From Actinomycetes bacterium (GTDB taxonomy: Bacteria; Actinomycetota; Aquicultoria; CAJVYJ01; JAUVQD01): a DNA stretch of 9,676 nucleotides. Below the pieces are notes generated by a model. The model made no database searches. It saw only the letters and a program-made list of their open reading frames with translations, and was not told where the DNA came from. The DNA lies in contig JAUVQD010000026.1 of assembly GCA_030598355.1 (NCBI GenBank), positions 1-9,676 on the forward strand, read 5' to 3'. Shown here piece after piece: positions 1 through 7,280 of this stretch (position 1 is its first letter; each line of letters begins with the position of its first letter). Position numbers and translations under genes: made by a program.

Positions 1-462
1 ATAGACAACCAGCGGGTCAGCGTTGACACTGGTTATCTGATGCTACATCAATCAAATGGAAACTTGGTTGTGAAGAGTATTAACGGCAATATATTTGAGG
101 CGAAGATCAAATATGACGCGGTGATCTTGAGGAACGGCAAGCCAGTTAGTGAAGACGCGCTCTTAGCCGGGGACATAATTAAGGTAAGCTACTACAGTGA
201 TGCTCTAAAAAATAGGAAAGCCGTGGCAATCCATGCTCACAGCCCTAAAATCGCTGGCAGAATAACTGATTTGGACCCTCAAGAGGGAAAGATAACCATT
301 GTCAACGGCTCGAAAACAACCTATGAGTTCTACGATCACCTCATAGTTTTGATTGATGGTGCCCTGAGCAGCGTTGATCAGGTTCCAATGGGATCGATGG
401 CCGTGGCTGAGTTTGACGGGACGGACAATCCTAAAATTGCCCGGCTTAAAATAGATAACTAG
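1..462 (+). CDS. C-terminal part of a beta-rich repeat protein, function unknown (5' end outside window)
   Basis: The reading frame is open from base 1 and stops with TAG at 460-462, so this is the last ~153 residues of a longer protein; the ATG at position 40 is probably internal. Two loosely similar modules of about 65-70 residues can be seen. Each has a Gly-rich beta turn, alternating hydrophobic residues, an ILRNGKPVS or VLIDGALSS type strand, and a 'GD/GS-x-hydrophobic' strand. This resembles the small beta-barrel repeats found in secreted or S-layer-associated proteins of Gram-positive bacteria, but I cannot assign a named family. There is no membrane segment, sorting signal or catalytic motif in the visible part. 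The 58 bases after the stop hold the panC promoter and no visible terminator. A surface or secreted location is a guess from fold style alone. Confidence 0.75.
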   Translation: MDNQRVSVDTGYLMLHQSNGNLVVKSINGNIFEAKIKYDAVILRNGKPVSEDALLAGDIIKVSYYSDALKNRKAVAIHAHSPKIAGRITDLDPQEGKITIVNGSKTTYEFYDHLIVLIDGALSSVDQVPMGSMAVAEFDGTDNPKIARLKIDN

Positions 463-485
463 AAGAACCTCCGCTTGCTCAATAA

Positions 486-514
486 TTGCCTTATTAGCTC
501 CAAGACCTTAAAAT
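486..514 (+). promoter_or_regulatory. Putative sigma-70 type promoter for leaderless panC mRNA
   Basis: TTGCCT (486-491) and TAAAAT (509-514) are separated by exactly 17 bases. The -10 box ends 6 bases before the panC ATG at 521, so the expected transcription start coincides with the A of the start codon. The sequence before the ATG (AAATATTTCC) has no Shine-Dalgarno motif, which fits leaderless translation. Prediction from sequence only. Confidence 0.5.
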
Positions 515-520
515 ATTTCC

Positions 521-1375
521 ATGAATGACTCCAAAAAGAAAGTCGCTCACACCATCGCTGAGATCAAAAAAGCCCTGGAATTTAATGATGGCCGCTTGGT
601 CGGGCTCGTGCCGACCATGGGGGCACTGCATCGGGGACATCTGTCTCTTATTCAGCGGGCCTCGCGGGACTGTGACGCTGTGGTTGTGAGCATCTATGTC
701 AATCCGACCCAATTCGGACCAACTGAAGATCTTGAGGGTTACCCGCGTCAGCTTGATAAAGATATAGAGCTGGCCTTGGGTGCCGGCGCGGATGTAATTT
801 TTGCGCCGGCGGATGACGAGCTATACCCCGGGCCCGTTTTGACGGAGATTAAGATACACGAACTCGAAGGGCTATTGTGTGGGAAAAAACGACCCGGACA
901 TTTCTCCGGAGTGGCCACAGTTGTGGTGAAACTTGTCAATATCATAAAGCCGGATATTATCTATTTTGGGGAAAAAGATTGGCAACAGTTTGTAATAGTA
1001 AAAAAGGTATTTAAGGATCTAAATATAGACACGAAGGTAGTGGGAATGCCGACAATTAGAGACGCTGATGGTCTGGCGCTAAGCTCCAGAAACAGGTATC
1101 TTACTCAAAAACAAAGAAGATCAGCTAAAGCTTTACCGGCCGCGCTTGAACTGGCGCATGATATGATAAAAAACGGTGAGCGGCGAAGAGATAAGATTAT
1201 TTCAGCTGCTAAAGAAGTTATTGCGGCCGAGCCAAGTCTTGAGCTAGAATACTTTTCTATCTGTCGTCCCGAGAATCTTATCGAGGTTGAAGCAATCAAA
1301 GGCGAAGTGCTATTAGCGGCGGCAGTTCACGCCGGTGGAGCCAGACTCATTGACAACAAGGTGATAAAGATATGA
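521..1375 (+). CDS. panC: Pantothenate synthetase (pantoate--beta-alanine ligase)
   Basis: This cytoplasmic enzyme joins pantoate and beta-alanine using ATP, through a pantoyl-adenylate, to make pantothenate for coenzyme A. The 284-residue length is normal. Family motifs are in order: PTMGALHRGH at residues 31-40 (HIGH-type nucleotide site), NPTQFGP at 61-67, GHFSGVATVV near 126-135, GEKDWQQ at 150-156 (usually GEKDYQQ or GEKDWQQ), and DGLALSSRNRYL at 183-194 (KMSKS-like loop region). The ATG at 521 puts the first motif where it is expected. It is not preceded by a ribosome binding site but lies just downstream of a -10 box, so it may be translated from a leaderless message. The stop overlaps the start of panD, whose product supplies the beta-alanine substrate, so the two are almost certainly co-transcribed. 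panB is not in the window. Confidence 0.97.
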   Translation: MNDSKKKVAHTIAEIKKALEFNDGRLVGLVPTMGALHRGHLSLIQRASRDCDAVVVSIYVNPTQFGPTEDLEGYPRQLDKDIELALGAGADVIFAPADDELYPGPVLTEIKIHELEGLLCGKKRPGHFSGVATVVVKLVNIIKPDIIYFGEKDWQQFVIVKKVFKDLNIDTKVVGMPTIRDADGLALSSRNRYLTQKQRRSAKALPAALELAHDMIKNGERRRDKIISAAKEVIAAEPSLELEYFSICRPENLIEVEAIKGEVLLAAAVHAGGARLIDNKVIKI

Positions 1376-1752
1376 TGTTAAGAACGATTTTAAAGAGCAA
1401 AATACACAAAGCTACTGTGACAGAAGCAAATGTCGATTACGAAGGAAGCATCACCATAGATAAAGATATTATGGAAGCAGCTGCTCTTCTGGAATATGAA
1501 CATGTTCATGTTTTGAGTCTTTCAAGTGGCGAGCGCCTGGAAACATATGCAATTTGCGGGCGGCCAGGTTCAGGCCAGATATGTATGAACGGCGCGGCCG
1601 CAAAGGTAATTGCAAAAGGCGAGAAAGTTATTGTGTTGTCCTTTGTCCAAATAGGTGACGATGAGGCTAGGGTTTTAGTCCCAAAAACAATTATTCTTAA
1701 TGATAAGAATGAAGTCGTGGCGGTTAAAGAGAAAGAATCCGGTGCGCGATAA
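1372..1752 (+). CDS. panD: Aspartate 1-decarboxylase proenzyme (pyruvoyl type)
   Basis: This enzyme converts L-aspartate to beta-alanine, the PanC co-substrate. The proenzyme cuts itself between Gly and Ser in the EGSIT motif, and the serine becomes the pyruvoyl cofactor. The length (125-126 residues) is typical. Two adjacent ATGs (1372 and 1375) are possible starts. From 1375 the conserved residues fall at the E. coli positions: Lys9, Gly24-Ser25, Arg54, Thr57 and Tyr58. From 1372 the AAGGTGA ribosome site (1358-1364) has the better 7-base spacing. Both overlap the panC stop (ATGATG), pointing to translational coupling. The conserved NGAAA segment is present near residue 72. nadA follows 2 bases after the stop. 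Confidence 0.96.
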   Translation: MMLRTILKSKIHKATVTEANVDYEGSITIDKDIMEAAALLEYEHVHVLSLSSGERLETYAICGRPGSGQICMNGAAAKVIAKGEKVIVLSFVQIGDDEARVLVPKTIILNDKNEVVAVKEKESGAR

Positions 1753-1754
1753 AT

Positions 1755-2666
1755 ATGGATCACTCTGACTTTATCGAAAAAATAGCTAAGCTACGGTTCG
1801 AGCGGAACGTTCTTATTCTGGCCCACAATTATCAAAGACCAGAAATCCAAGACCTAGCTGACTATACTGGTGACTCTCTTGGTCTGGCGCGGCAAGCACA
1901 GGAGACAAAATCGCAAACAATTCTTTTTTGCGGCGTTCATTTTATGGCTGAGACGGCATACATAATGAATCCCGAAAAGACGGTTCTTCTTCCAGATAAA
2001 AGAGCGGGTTGTCCGCTGGCCGACATGATTACTGCGAATGATGTTCTGAATCTAAAGAAGAGATATCCTGGGGTGCCTGTCGTCTGTTACGTAAACACTT
2101 CAGCGGCGGTAAAAGCTGTTAGCGATATTTGTTGCACATCCTCAAACGCAGTGGCGGTTGTCAACAGTCTTCCAGGTGATGCTGTTATTTTTGTGCCAGA
2201 CAAGAACCTCGGCACATATGTAGCGAGCCTGACTGGTAAAAAAGTAATTTCCTGGCCCGGCTATTGTCCAACTCATCATAAGATAACCAAAGCATCAGTT
2301 TTGAATTTAAAAAAGCAAAACCCGGGGGCGGTTTTTATGGCGCATCCGGAATGCCAACCGGAAGTTTTGGAGATCGCTGACCATATTTGTAGCACATCTG
2401 GAATGTACAAGTATGCGCGTTCAAGCAAAGCCAATGTGATAATTGTGGGGTCAGAGGCGGGAATGCTTCATCGATTGAGCAAAGATAACCCTGATAAGGT
2501 TTTTTTGCTTCCAAGTAAAGACATAATTTGCCCGAACATGAAGTTAACGACATTAAAAAAAGTCTACTTGAGCTTGAAAAATGAAGAAACGAAGGTCGTA
2601 ATTGAAGAACCAATTAGAAGTCAGGCGCAAAGTTCGTGCGAGCGAATGATGTCAATTCTGGCTTAA
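1755..2666 (+). CDS. nadA: Quinolinate synthase A
   Basis: This cytoplasmic [4Fe-4S] enzyme condenses iminoaspartate with dihydroxyacetone phosphate to form quinolinate in de novo NAD synthesis. At 303 residues it is the short form of the family. The three cluster-binding cysteines are recognisable as Cys86 (GCPLAD), Cys171 (GYCPTHH) and Cys259 (ICPNMK), spaced as in the short Thermotoga-type enzymes. Other signatures are AHNYQRPE near residue 23, YVNTSAAVKA near 112, HPEC at 197-200, TSGM at 214-217 and EAGMLHRL near 234. It starts 2 bases after panD, with no strong ribosome binding site, so coupled translation is likely. Its usual partners nadB (aspartate oxidase, or aspartate dehydrogenase) and nadC are not in the window. 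Both panD and nadA draw on aspartate, which may explain their pairing. Confidence 0.96.
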   Translation: MDHSDFIEKIAKLRFERNVLILAHNYQRPEIQDLADYTGDSLGLARQAQETKSQTILFCGVHFMAETAYIMNPEKTVLLPDKRAGCPLADMITANDVLNLKKRYPGVPVVCYVNTSAAVKAVSDICCTSSNAVAVVNSLPGDAVIFVPDKNLGTYVASLTGKKVISWPGYCPTHHKITKASVLNLKKQNPGAVFMAHPECQPEVLEIADHICSTSGMYKYARSSKANVIIVGSEAGMLHRLSKDNPDKVFLLPSKDIICPNMKLTTLKKVYLSLKNEETKVVIEEPIRSQAQSSCERMMSILA

Positions 2667-2691
2667 AGGTTTTGAATATAGCAAGGAACTT

Positions 2692-3087
2692 GTGCTAAAT
2701 TTAGTTAGTATGACATCAATAGGGCAGACCTTAGCCGACGAACGTCGTCGTCGAAAAGCGAGTATTAAAGACGTTGAAAAAGCGATAAAAATCCGAGCCA
2801 AGCATATAACGGCTATAGAAAAGGACGCTTTTAATGAAATTGACGGCGAAGCTTATGTGGTTGGTTTCTTAAAAACATATGCTGAGTGGCTAGATATCAA
2901 CCCGGAACCTTTGCTAAAGACGTATCGAGCGCAGGCCGGCATTGCTCAGAAGAGACACGACGGCAGGATTTCAGATGCAGATACGGTAAAGATAAGGAGA
3001 AGACAGATTGTACTGGCTTTGGTTTTATTGGTCGGGGCAATCATTTTGATTATATGGTTGGCGAGCTTCTTTTCGCCTCTAGGATAG
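2692..3087 (+). CDS. Short RodZ-like membrane protein: cytoplasmic HTH plus one transmembrane helix
   Basis: A 131-residue protein with three parts. Residues about 8-80 form a RodZ-type helix-turn-helix domain (GQTLADERRRRKAS, then KAIKIRAKHITAIEKDAF, then YVVGFLKTYAEWL). Next comes a polar linker ending in the basic cluster KIRRR (100-104), then one hydrophobic helix (about 105-125). Only about six residues follow the helix. RodZ proteins are cell-shape factors that link MreB to the membrane and normally carry a larger extracytoplasmic domain; Bacillus YmfM and E. coli RodZ are roughly 290-340 residues. This copy has the cytoplasmic and membrane parts only. GTG at 2692 is chosen because AAGGA (2683-2687) lies 4 bases upstream; ATG at 2710 is the alternative and would drop six residues. 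Its position upstream of pgsA, cinA and recA matches the Firmicute ymfM location. It may not bind DNA despite the fold. Confidence 0.85.
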   Translation: MLNLVSMTSIGQTLADERRRRKASIKDVEKAIKIRAKHITAIEKDAFNEIDGEAYVVGFLKTYAEWLDINPEPLLKTYRAQAGIAQKRHDGRISDADTVKIRRRQIVLALVLLVGAIILIIWLASFFSPLG

Positions 3088-3113
3088 ATGGGTCACAACT
3101 TAAGTGGGATGTA

Positions 3114-3611
3114 ATGGGTAAAGAAAATTCTTTTGATATCGTTTCGGTTATTGAAATGCACGAAGTTGATAACGCAATTAACCAAGCGAAAAAAGAGGCG
3201 GCTAACAGGTATGACCTGAAGAAGTCTAGTTGCGTTATTGACTTTGAAAAAACGGCTAATCAAATGACGTTGTCGGCTGAAAACGATCTCGCCTTAAAAA
3301 GTTTATATGATATTTTGACAGCTAAGCTAGTTAGACGGGGAGTAGATATTAAGTCTTTGTCTTTAGATGAAGTTCAACCTGCTTCAGGAGGTCATGTACG
3401 GCGAGAGGGTCGCTTTGTTCAAGGTATTTCAAATGAGAAGGGCAAGGAGATAGCCAAAGCCCTCAAGCAGACCAAGCTTAAGATCAATGTGCAGATTCAA
3501 CCCGACCAGGTGAGGGTCGCCGGCAAAAAGAAGGATGTTTTACAGGAAGCGATTGGTTTTATTAAATCCAAAGATTTTGGTCTTCCGCTTCAAATTACAA
3601 ATTTTAGGTAA
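3114..3611 (+). CDS. yajQ: YajQ family nucleotide-binding protein
   Basis: A 165-residue cytoplasmic protein of the YajQ/UPF0234 family, two ferredoxin-like domains. Members bind nucleotides or RNA, and the Xanthomonas member binds cyclic di-GMP and acts in gene regulation; the role here is not known. Recognisable features are the start ENSFDIVS (residues 4-11), the segment DNAINQAKKEAANRYD in the first domain, LTAKLVRRGVDIKSL in the middle, RREGRFVQGI after the domain junction, KINVQIQPDQVRV, and the ending QITNFR (family usually NFR or NYR). The ATG at 3114 gives the family's normal length and N-terminus. The frame stays open upstream to 2886, but that part is the shadow of the RodZ-like gene. 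A GGGA stretch 4 bases before the ATG is a weak ribosome site. The stop codon overlaps the rimO start by one base (TAATG). Confidence 0.94.
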   Translation: MGKENSFDIVSVIEMHEVDNAINQAKKEAANRYDLKKSSCVIDFEKTANQMTLSAENDLALKSLYDILTAKLVRRGVDIKSLSLDEVQPASGGHVRREGRFVQGISNEKGKEIAKALKQTKLKINVQIQPDQVRVAGKKKDVLQEAIGFIKSKDFGLPLQITNFR

Positions 3612-4894
3612 TGCAGTCGGTTCACATTCTTTCCCTTGGCTGCCCAAAGAATACCACCTCTTCGCTCCGGCTTGAAAAAGCGCTTTCCGAATTAAATATT
3701 AAGATTGTCGATGATCCTGTCAAAGCTCAAGCAATTATTGTGAATACCTGTGGTTTTATTGATTCAGCCAAAGAGGAGTCAATTAATTGCCTTTTTGAGG
3801 TCAGCGCCCTAAAGCAAAATAATCCTGAATTAAAAGTAATTGCGATAGGCTGCCTCGTAGAGCGCTATAAAGATATATTATCCAAAGATTTACCTGAGGT
3901 AGATATTTTTTTGGATTACGACAATATGACTGAGATGCCAAGAGTCCTGGGCATTAAAGGCGAGCTCAACCTGGCCTTCCAGGCAGCTGGAAAAGGCGCG
4001 AGCTCTTATCTGGAAATTTCAGAGGGTTGTAGTCACGGGTGTTCTTATTGCGCGATTCCCGCTATTAAAGGACCTTTTTCGAGCCGAGCCAAAGGGGAGG
4101 TCTTGAATGAGGCGACATATCTAGTTGCCAACGGATGCAAGGAAATAGTGATAGTCGGGCAGGACACCGGTTCATACGGATCAGATATTGATAGCGGAAC
4201 AAACCTGGCAAAGCTTCTTTATGATATTGGCGATAAGACGGATATCAGGTGGATACGTTTACTTTACTTGCAACCACAGCACGTGACTAAAGAGTTGATC
4301 GCCACAATCAGAGATAGCGAAAAAATATGTCCTTATCTCGACATTCCCTTTCAGCACGCGAGCCCCGGGATTATGAGAGTCATGAAAAGATGGGGAGAGG
4401 GTCGTCGCTATTTAGAAGTGATTGAAGACTTACGGGCGGCAGTACCCGAGATTTCTTTGAGAACTTCCATAATGGTAGGGTTTCCAGGAGAAACTGATGA
4501 GGATATATTATATCTATCTCGGTTTTTGCGATCGGCGGCTTTGGATTATGTCGGAGTTTTTGAGTTTTCAGCGGAAGGCGGTACGCACGCCGCAAGTCTG
4601 TCTGATCAAATACCCTCCGGGACCAAACGGGAAAGAGCCGGCCAAATAAGAGCTTTGGTGGATGATATTTCCAAAAAACGTAATGAACGCTTCATTGGTG
4701 AAGACTTAGAAGTTTTAGTTGATTTTTGCGAACGGGACTTAAGTTTCGGGCGAAGCAGGCATCAAGCGCCGGAAATTGACGGCGAAGTTGTTTTTGAACA
4801 AGACAATGTAAAACCAGGGGAAATAGTGGAAGTTAGAATCGAAAGTTACGAAGATTATGATTTCAGGGGGAAGCTTGTGAAGTGTCTAACTTAG
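3611..4894 (+). CDS. rimO: Ribosomal protein uS12 (aspartate) methylthiotransferase
   Basis: A radical-SAM enzyme that adds a methylthio group to the conserved aspartate of ribosomal protein S12. The 427 residues show the three-domain layout. The N-terminal domain carries the auxiliary iron-sulfur cluster on Cys11 (LGCPKN), Cys47 (NTCGF) and Cys81 (IGCLVERY). The radical-SAM domain has CSHGCSYC, supplying Cys140, Cys144 and Cys147. A TRAM domain covers about the last 65 residues (VLVDFCERDLSFGRSRHQAPEID and on). The motif LDIPFQHASPGIMRVMKRWG and the S12-type GCPKN signature favour RimO over its relative MiaB. After GCPKN the common VDSE is replaced by TSSLRLE, a small divergence. The gene starts on the last base of the yajQ stop and its 3' end overlaps pgsA by 13 bases, so it sits inside an operon. 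Confidence 0.95.
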   Translation: MQSVHILSLGCPKNTTSSLRLEKALSELNIKIVDDPVKAQAIIVNTCGFIDSAKEESINCLFEVSALKQNNPELKVIAIGCLVERYKDILSKDLPEVDIFLDYDNMTEMPRVLGIKGELNLAFQAAGKGASSYLEISEGCSHGCSYCAIPAIKGPFSSRAKGEVLNEATYLVANGCKEIVIVGQDTGSYGSDIDSGTNLAKLLYDIGDKTDIRWIRLLYLQPQHVTKELIATIRDSEKICPYLDIPFQHASPGIMRVMKRWGEGRRYLEVIEDLRAAVPEISLRTSIMVGFPGETDEDILYLSRFLRSAALDYVGVFEFSAEGGTHAASLSDQIPSGTKRERAGQIRALVDDISKKRNERFIGEDLEVLVDFCERDLSFGRSRHQAPEIDGEVVFEQDNVKPGEIVEVRIESYEDYDFRGKLVKCLT

Positions 4895-5451
4895 CGAATC
4901 GCCTGACGCTATTGAGGATAATATTAATACCTGTATTCGTGGTTTTTCTTTTGAGTCAGGTTTCCTGGGGAGATTGGGCGGCGGTTGTGGTTTTTGTGAT
5001 CGCGGCGTTGACAGATAGTGTCGACGGATATGTCGCGCGAAAACACGATCAGATAACCGTTTTCGGACAGTTTCTCGATCCTCTTGCGGACAAGCTTTTG
5101 ATATCAGCTGCTCTAATAACGTTGGTGGGGCAAGGTCGGCTGTCGGCCTGGCTGGCGATGATAATAATTACACGAGAATTCGCGGTCTCCGGACTCAGGC
5201 TTTTTGCCTGGGCCAACGGTAAGATTATTGTGGCCAGCTCGCTTGGAAAGATCAAGACCGTAAGTCAGGTACTGGCCATAGTATTTTGGATCCTAAAACC
5301 ATCGGTAATTAATCCTGTCTTAGCGGATATTGTTATGGGCGTGGCCGTGGTGATCACGATTGTCTCAGGAATAGATTATTATCTAAAGATAAAACCGGGG
5401 CCGGAGAAATCAGATTATCACGATCAAAAAGAAGCGCAGCATCTCAAGTAA
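4882..5451 (+). CDS. pgsA: CDP-diacylglycerol--glycerol-3-phosphate 3-phosphatidyltransferase
   Basis: An integral membrane enzyme that makes phosphatidylglycerol phosphate, the committed step to phosphatidylglycerol and cardiolipin. The full CDP-alcohol phosphotransferase signature DxxDGxxARx8GxxxDxxxD is present with every key residue: Asp45, Asp48, Gly49, Ala52, Arg53, Gly62, Asp66 and Asp70. Several hydrophobic membrane segments are visible (about residues 8-26, 32-44, 70-85, 90-110 and 150-166). The N-terminus NLANRLTLLRIILIPVFV is the normal family start (usually NIPNxLTxxRI). The 189-residue length is normal. The GTG at 4882 overlaps rimO by 13 bases and is served by a purine-rich GGGGGAAG tract about 8 bases upstream, inside rimO. 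It is flanked by rimO and cinA as in many Gram-positive-lineage genomes. A phosphatidylserine or phosphatidylinositol-phosphate synthase is less likely given the context. Confidence 0.93.
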   Translation: MSNLANRLTLLRIILIPVFVVFLLSQVSWGDWAAVVVFVIAALTDSVDGYVARKHDQITVFGQFLDPLADKLLISAALITLVGQGRLSAWLAMIIITREFAVSGLRLFAWANGKIIVASSLGKIKTVSQVLAIVFWILKPSVINPVLADIVMGVAVVITIVSGIDYYLKIKPGPEKSDYHDQKEAQHLK

Positions 5452-5466
5452 AACCAGGTATATCGG

Positions 5467-6717
5467 TTGAGCGCCCAGCGATTTAGAGCCGGAATCATAG
5501 TTATCGGCACTGAACTCGTCATCGGGCAGTCTCGTGATCGAAATTCCGAGTATCTTGGAGATTGGCTGAGTCGCCGCGGCTTCGATACCCGTTTCATAAT
5601 CAAAGTGCCTGATGATATTGAGATCATTGCCGAAGAACTAAGGCAAGCCGTGAACAAAGTTGATCTTCTGATATTGACCGGGGGCCTGGGGTCTACTCAT
5701 GATGATGTTACACGTGATTCGATATCCATAGCTGGTAAAAAACGTTTAAAACCCGATCCTGAAATGAGCGATAAGATCGAGCTTTTAATCCCGCCCGGAG
5801 CCGACAGGGAAGCTTTTATGAGGCAAGCGTATTTGCCTGAGGGCGCAAGTTGGCTTGGTCCAACAAAAGGATCGGCCCCGGGAATAACAGTTGAACTGAT
5901 GGGCACGATTATATACGCGCTGCCGGGGGTCCCCGCCGAGATGACGGCTATGCTGGAACAGATAGCAAGGGATTTAAAAAACCGGTTTGGCGTAGTACCC
6001 GGTACAGCTATGAAAAAGATCAAATTAAAAGGGTTAAGCGAGCCGGAAGCATCTAGGCTGGTCAACCCGGTTATCACATCCTATCAACATTTGACCTTCA
6101 ACATGCTAGCCAGCCCTAAAGATATTGTGGTGACCATAATCAGCCAGGACGATAACGTTGGGCGGCAGGATCTGGATAAAGCGGTTCAGGCGGTTGAAGA
6201 TTGTCTGGGGGACTCAGTATATGGTTTTGACGATCAGACGCTCTCACAGGTAGTCGGCGAACTTCTGTCCGGAAAAGGACTGTCACTGGGGATAGCCGAA
6301 TCACTTACCGGCGGGCGAATCGCGGCTGAAATTACAGCCACGCCCGGAAGCTCTAAATATTTTACGGGCGCTGTTGTCGCTTATGAGAATGAGGTTAAGC
6401 ATGAATTGTTGAAAGTTTCAGAGAAGACATTGGTAGAAAAAGGCGCAGTTAGTCGCGAGACAGCCTTGGAGATGGCTCGTGGGGTTAGAGATAGTTTAGG
6501 TGTGGACGTTGGTCTATCATCGACTGGGGTATCAGGACCAGAAGGTGGCTCGACCACCAAACCAATTGGCCTGGTATTTATCGCCGTCAGCGATAAAGAG
6601 CGCGAAGCTGTCCGGGAATTTCGGTTTGGAGGGGATCGAGACGCGATCCAGAAAAATAGTGCTTTCACAGCCTTAAATATGCTGCGTCTTTTCTTGTCGG
6701 ATCATGACATACAGTGA
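5467..6717 (+). CDS. cinA: CinA: two-domain pyridine nucleotide repair protein (NMN amidase domain)
   Basis: This 416-residue protein has both CinA domains. The N-terminal MoaB/MogA-like domain (about 8-170) has GTELVIGQ, TGGLGSTHDDVTRD at 71-84 and ALPGVPAEM at 151-159; in characterised CinA proteins it has ADP-ribose pyrophosphatase activity. A small linker domain follows. The C-terminal amidase domain (about 258-416) has GIAESLTGGR at 275-284, PGSSKYFTGAVVAYENEVK, GAVSRETA and STGVSGPEGG; this domain class deamidates nicotinamide mononucleotide to nicotinate mononucleotide. The common Cys of ESCTGG is Leu279 here, a substitution I recall from Firmicute CinA proteins, so not necessarily loss of function. 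The TTG start at 5467 fits the family N-terminus and has AGG (5456-5458) 8 bases upstream; no ATG is suitable. A competence role is known in some bacteria but nothing here shows it. The stop overlaps the thpR ATG by one base. Confidence 0.94.
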   Translation: MSAQRFRAGIIVIGTELVIGQSRDRNSEYLGDWLSRRGFDTRFIIKVPDDIEIIAEELRQAVNKVDLLILTGGLGSTHDDVTRDSISIAGKKRLKPDPEMSDKIELLIPPGADREAFMRQAYLPEGASWLGPTKGSAPGITVELMGTIIYALPGVPAEMTAMLEQIARDLKNRFGVVPGTAMKKIKLKGLSEPEASRLVNPVITSYQHLTFNMLASPKDIVVTIISQDDNVGRQDLDKAVQAVEDCLGDSVYGFDDQTLSQVVGELLSGKGLSLGIAESLTGGRIAAEITATPGSSKYFTGAVVAYENEVKHELLKVSEKTLVEKGAVSRETALEMARGVRDSLGVDVGLSSTGVSGPEGGSTTKPIGLVFIAVSDKEREAVREFRFGGDRDAIQKNSAFTALNMLRLFLSDHDIQ

Positions 6718-7280
6718 TGCGTATTTTCATTGCCATTGAGCTGCCTGCGCGAATCAAATCCATACCATCGCACATTAAGGGTGAGCTTGAGGTCGAGGAA
6801 GACAATATCAAGTGGGTTTCTACTCGTAATATACATCTGACGATTAAGTTTTTGGGAGAGTGTCCCAAGGAAGATATTAGCGAGATTGCTGATGATCTGC
6901 GGCAAGCATTGAGTAATTGCAGATCATTTTGGTGTAAGACCAGGGAAATCGGTGCTTTTCCAAACGCCCGCCGAGTTAAGGTGCTTTGGCTTGGAGTGGA
7001 CAAGAAATTCGAGTTAAGAACGATTCAGCAAAAAATAAACGCGGCTCTTGTCGGGCGGGGGTTAAAAGATGAAGAAAAGGCTTTTACTCCACACATAACC
7101 TTAGCTAGAACGAGAACGGCGAAAGCTATTGATATTGAACGCTTGAATAGTAAGATTAAGGTGGATCATTTGGAAGACAGGTTTAAGGTGACTCACGTGA
7201 CCTTGTTTTCAAGTCACCTGTCACCGAAAGGGGCCGAACACAAAGTATTGGCCAGAATAAATTTTCCAACTAGGGATTGA
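6717..7280 (+). CDS. thpR: RNA 2',3'-cyclic phosphodiesterase (2H / LigT family)
   Basis: A 187-residue cytoplasmic enzyme of the 2H phosphoesterase superfamily, which opens 2',3'-cyclic phosphate ends on RNA and was first described as a tRNA 2'-5' ligase. The two catalytic H-x-T motifs are clear: His40/Thr42 in NIHLTIKFLGE and His126/Thr128 in TPHITLAR. The start RIFIAIELP and the IKWVSTRNIHLT block are typical of the family, as is the length. ATG at 6717 overlaps the cinA TGA by one base; GTG at 6714 would add a single methionine and is less likely. The placement between cinA and recA is a recurring order in Gram-positive-lineage genomes. The stop codon TGA lies inside the -35 box of the recA promoter. 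The physiological substrate is not known. Confidence 0.94.
   Translation: MRIFIAIELPARIKSIPSHIKGELEVEEDNIKWVSTRNIHLTIKFLGECPKEDISEIADDLRQALSNCRSFWCKTREIGAFPNARRVKVLWLGVDKKFELRTIQQKINAALVGRGLKDEEKAFTPHITLARTRTAKAIDIERLNSKIKVDHLEDRFKVTHVTLFSSHLSPKGAEHKVLARINFPTRD

Noticed and set aside
494..712. Minus-strand frame across the 5' end of panC, with similar antisense frames under panC, panD, rimO, cinA, thpR and recA
   Set aside because: They mirror strongly recognised + strand genes, have no family features or ribosome sites, and show the low-complexity composition of antisense shadows.
2886..3113. Upstream extension of yajQ, giving a 241-residue frame starting inside the RodZ-like gene
   Set aside because: The extra N-terminal residues are the out-of-frame shadow of the HTH protein. 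YajQ proteins are about 163 residues, and the ATG at 3114 gives exactly the family start.
6301..6320. CinA AESLTGG (Leu in place of Cys) as an inactivating change
   Set aside because: From memory the Leu variant occurs in Firmicute CinA proteins, and the surrounding amidase motifs are intact, so it is probably normal variation.
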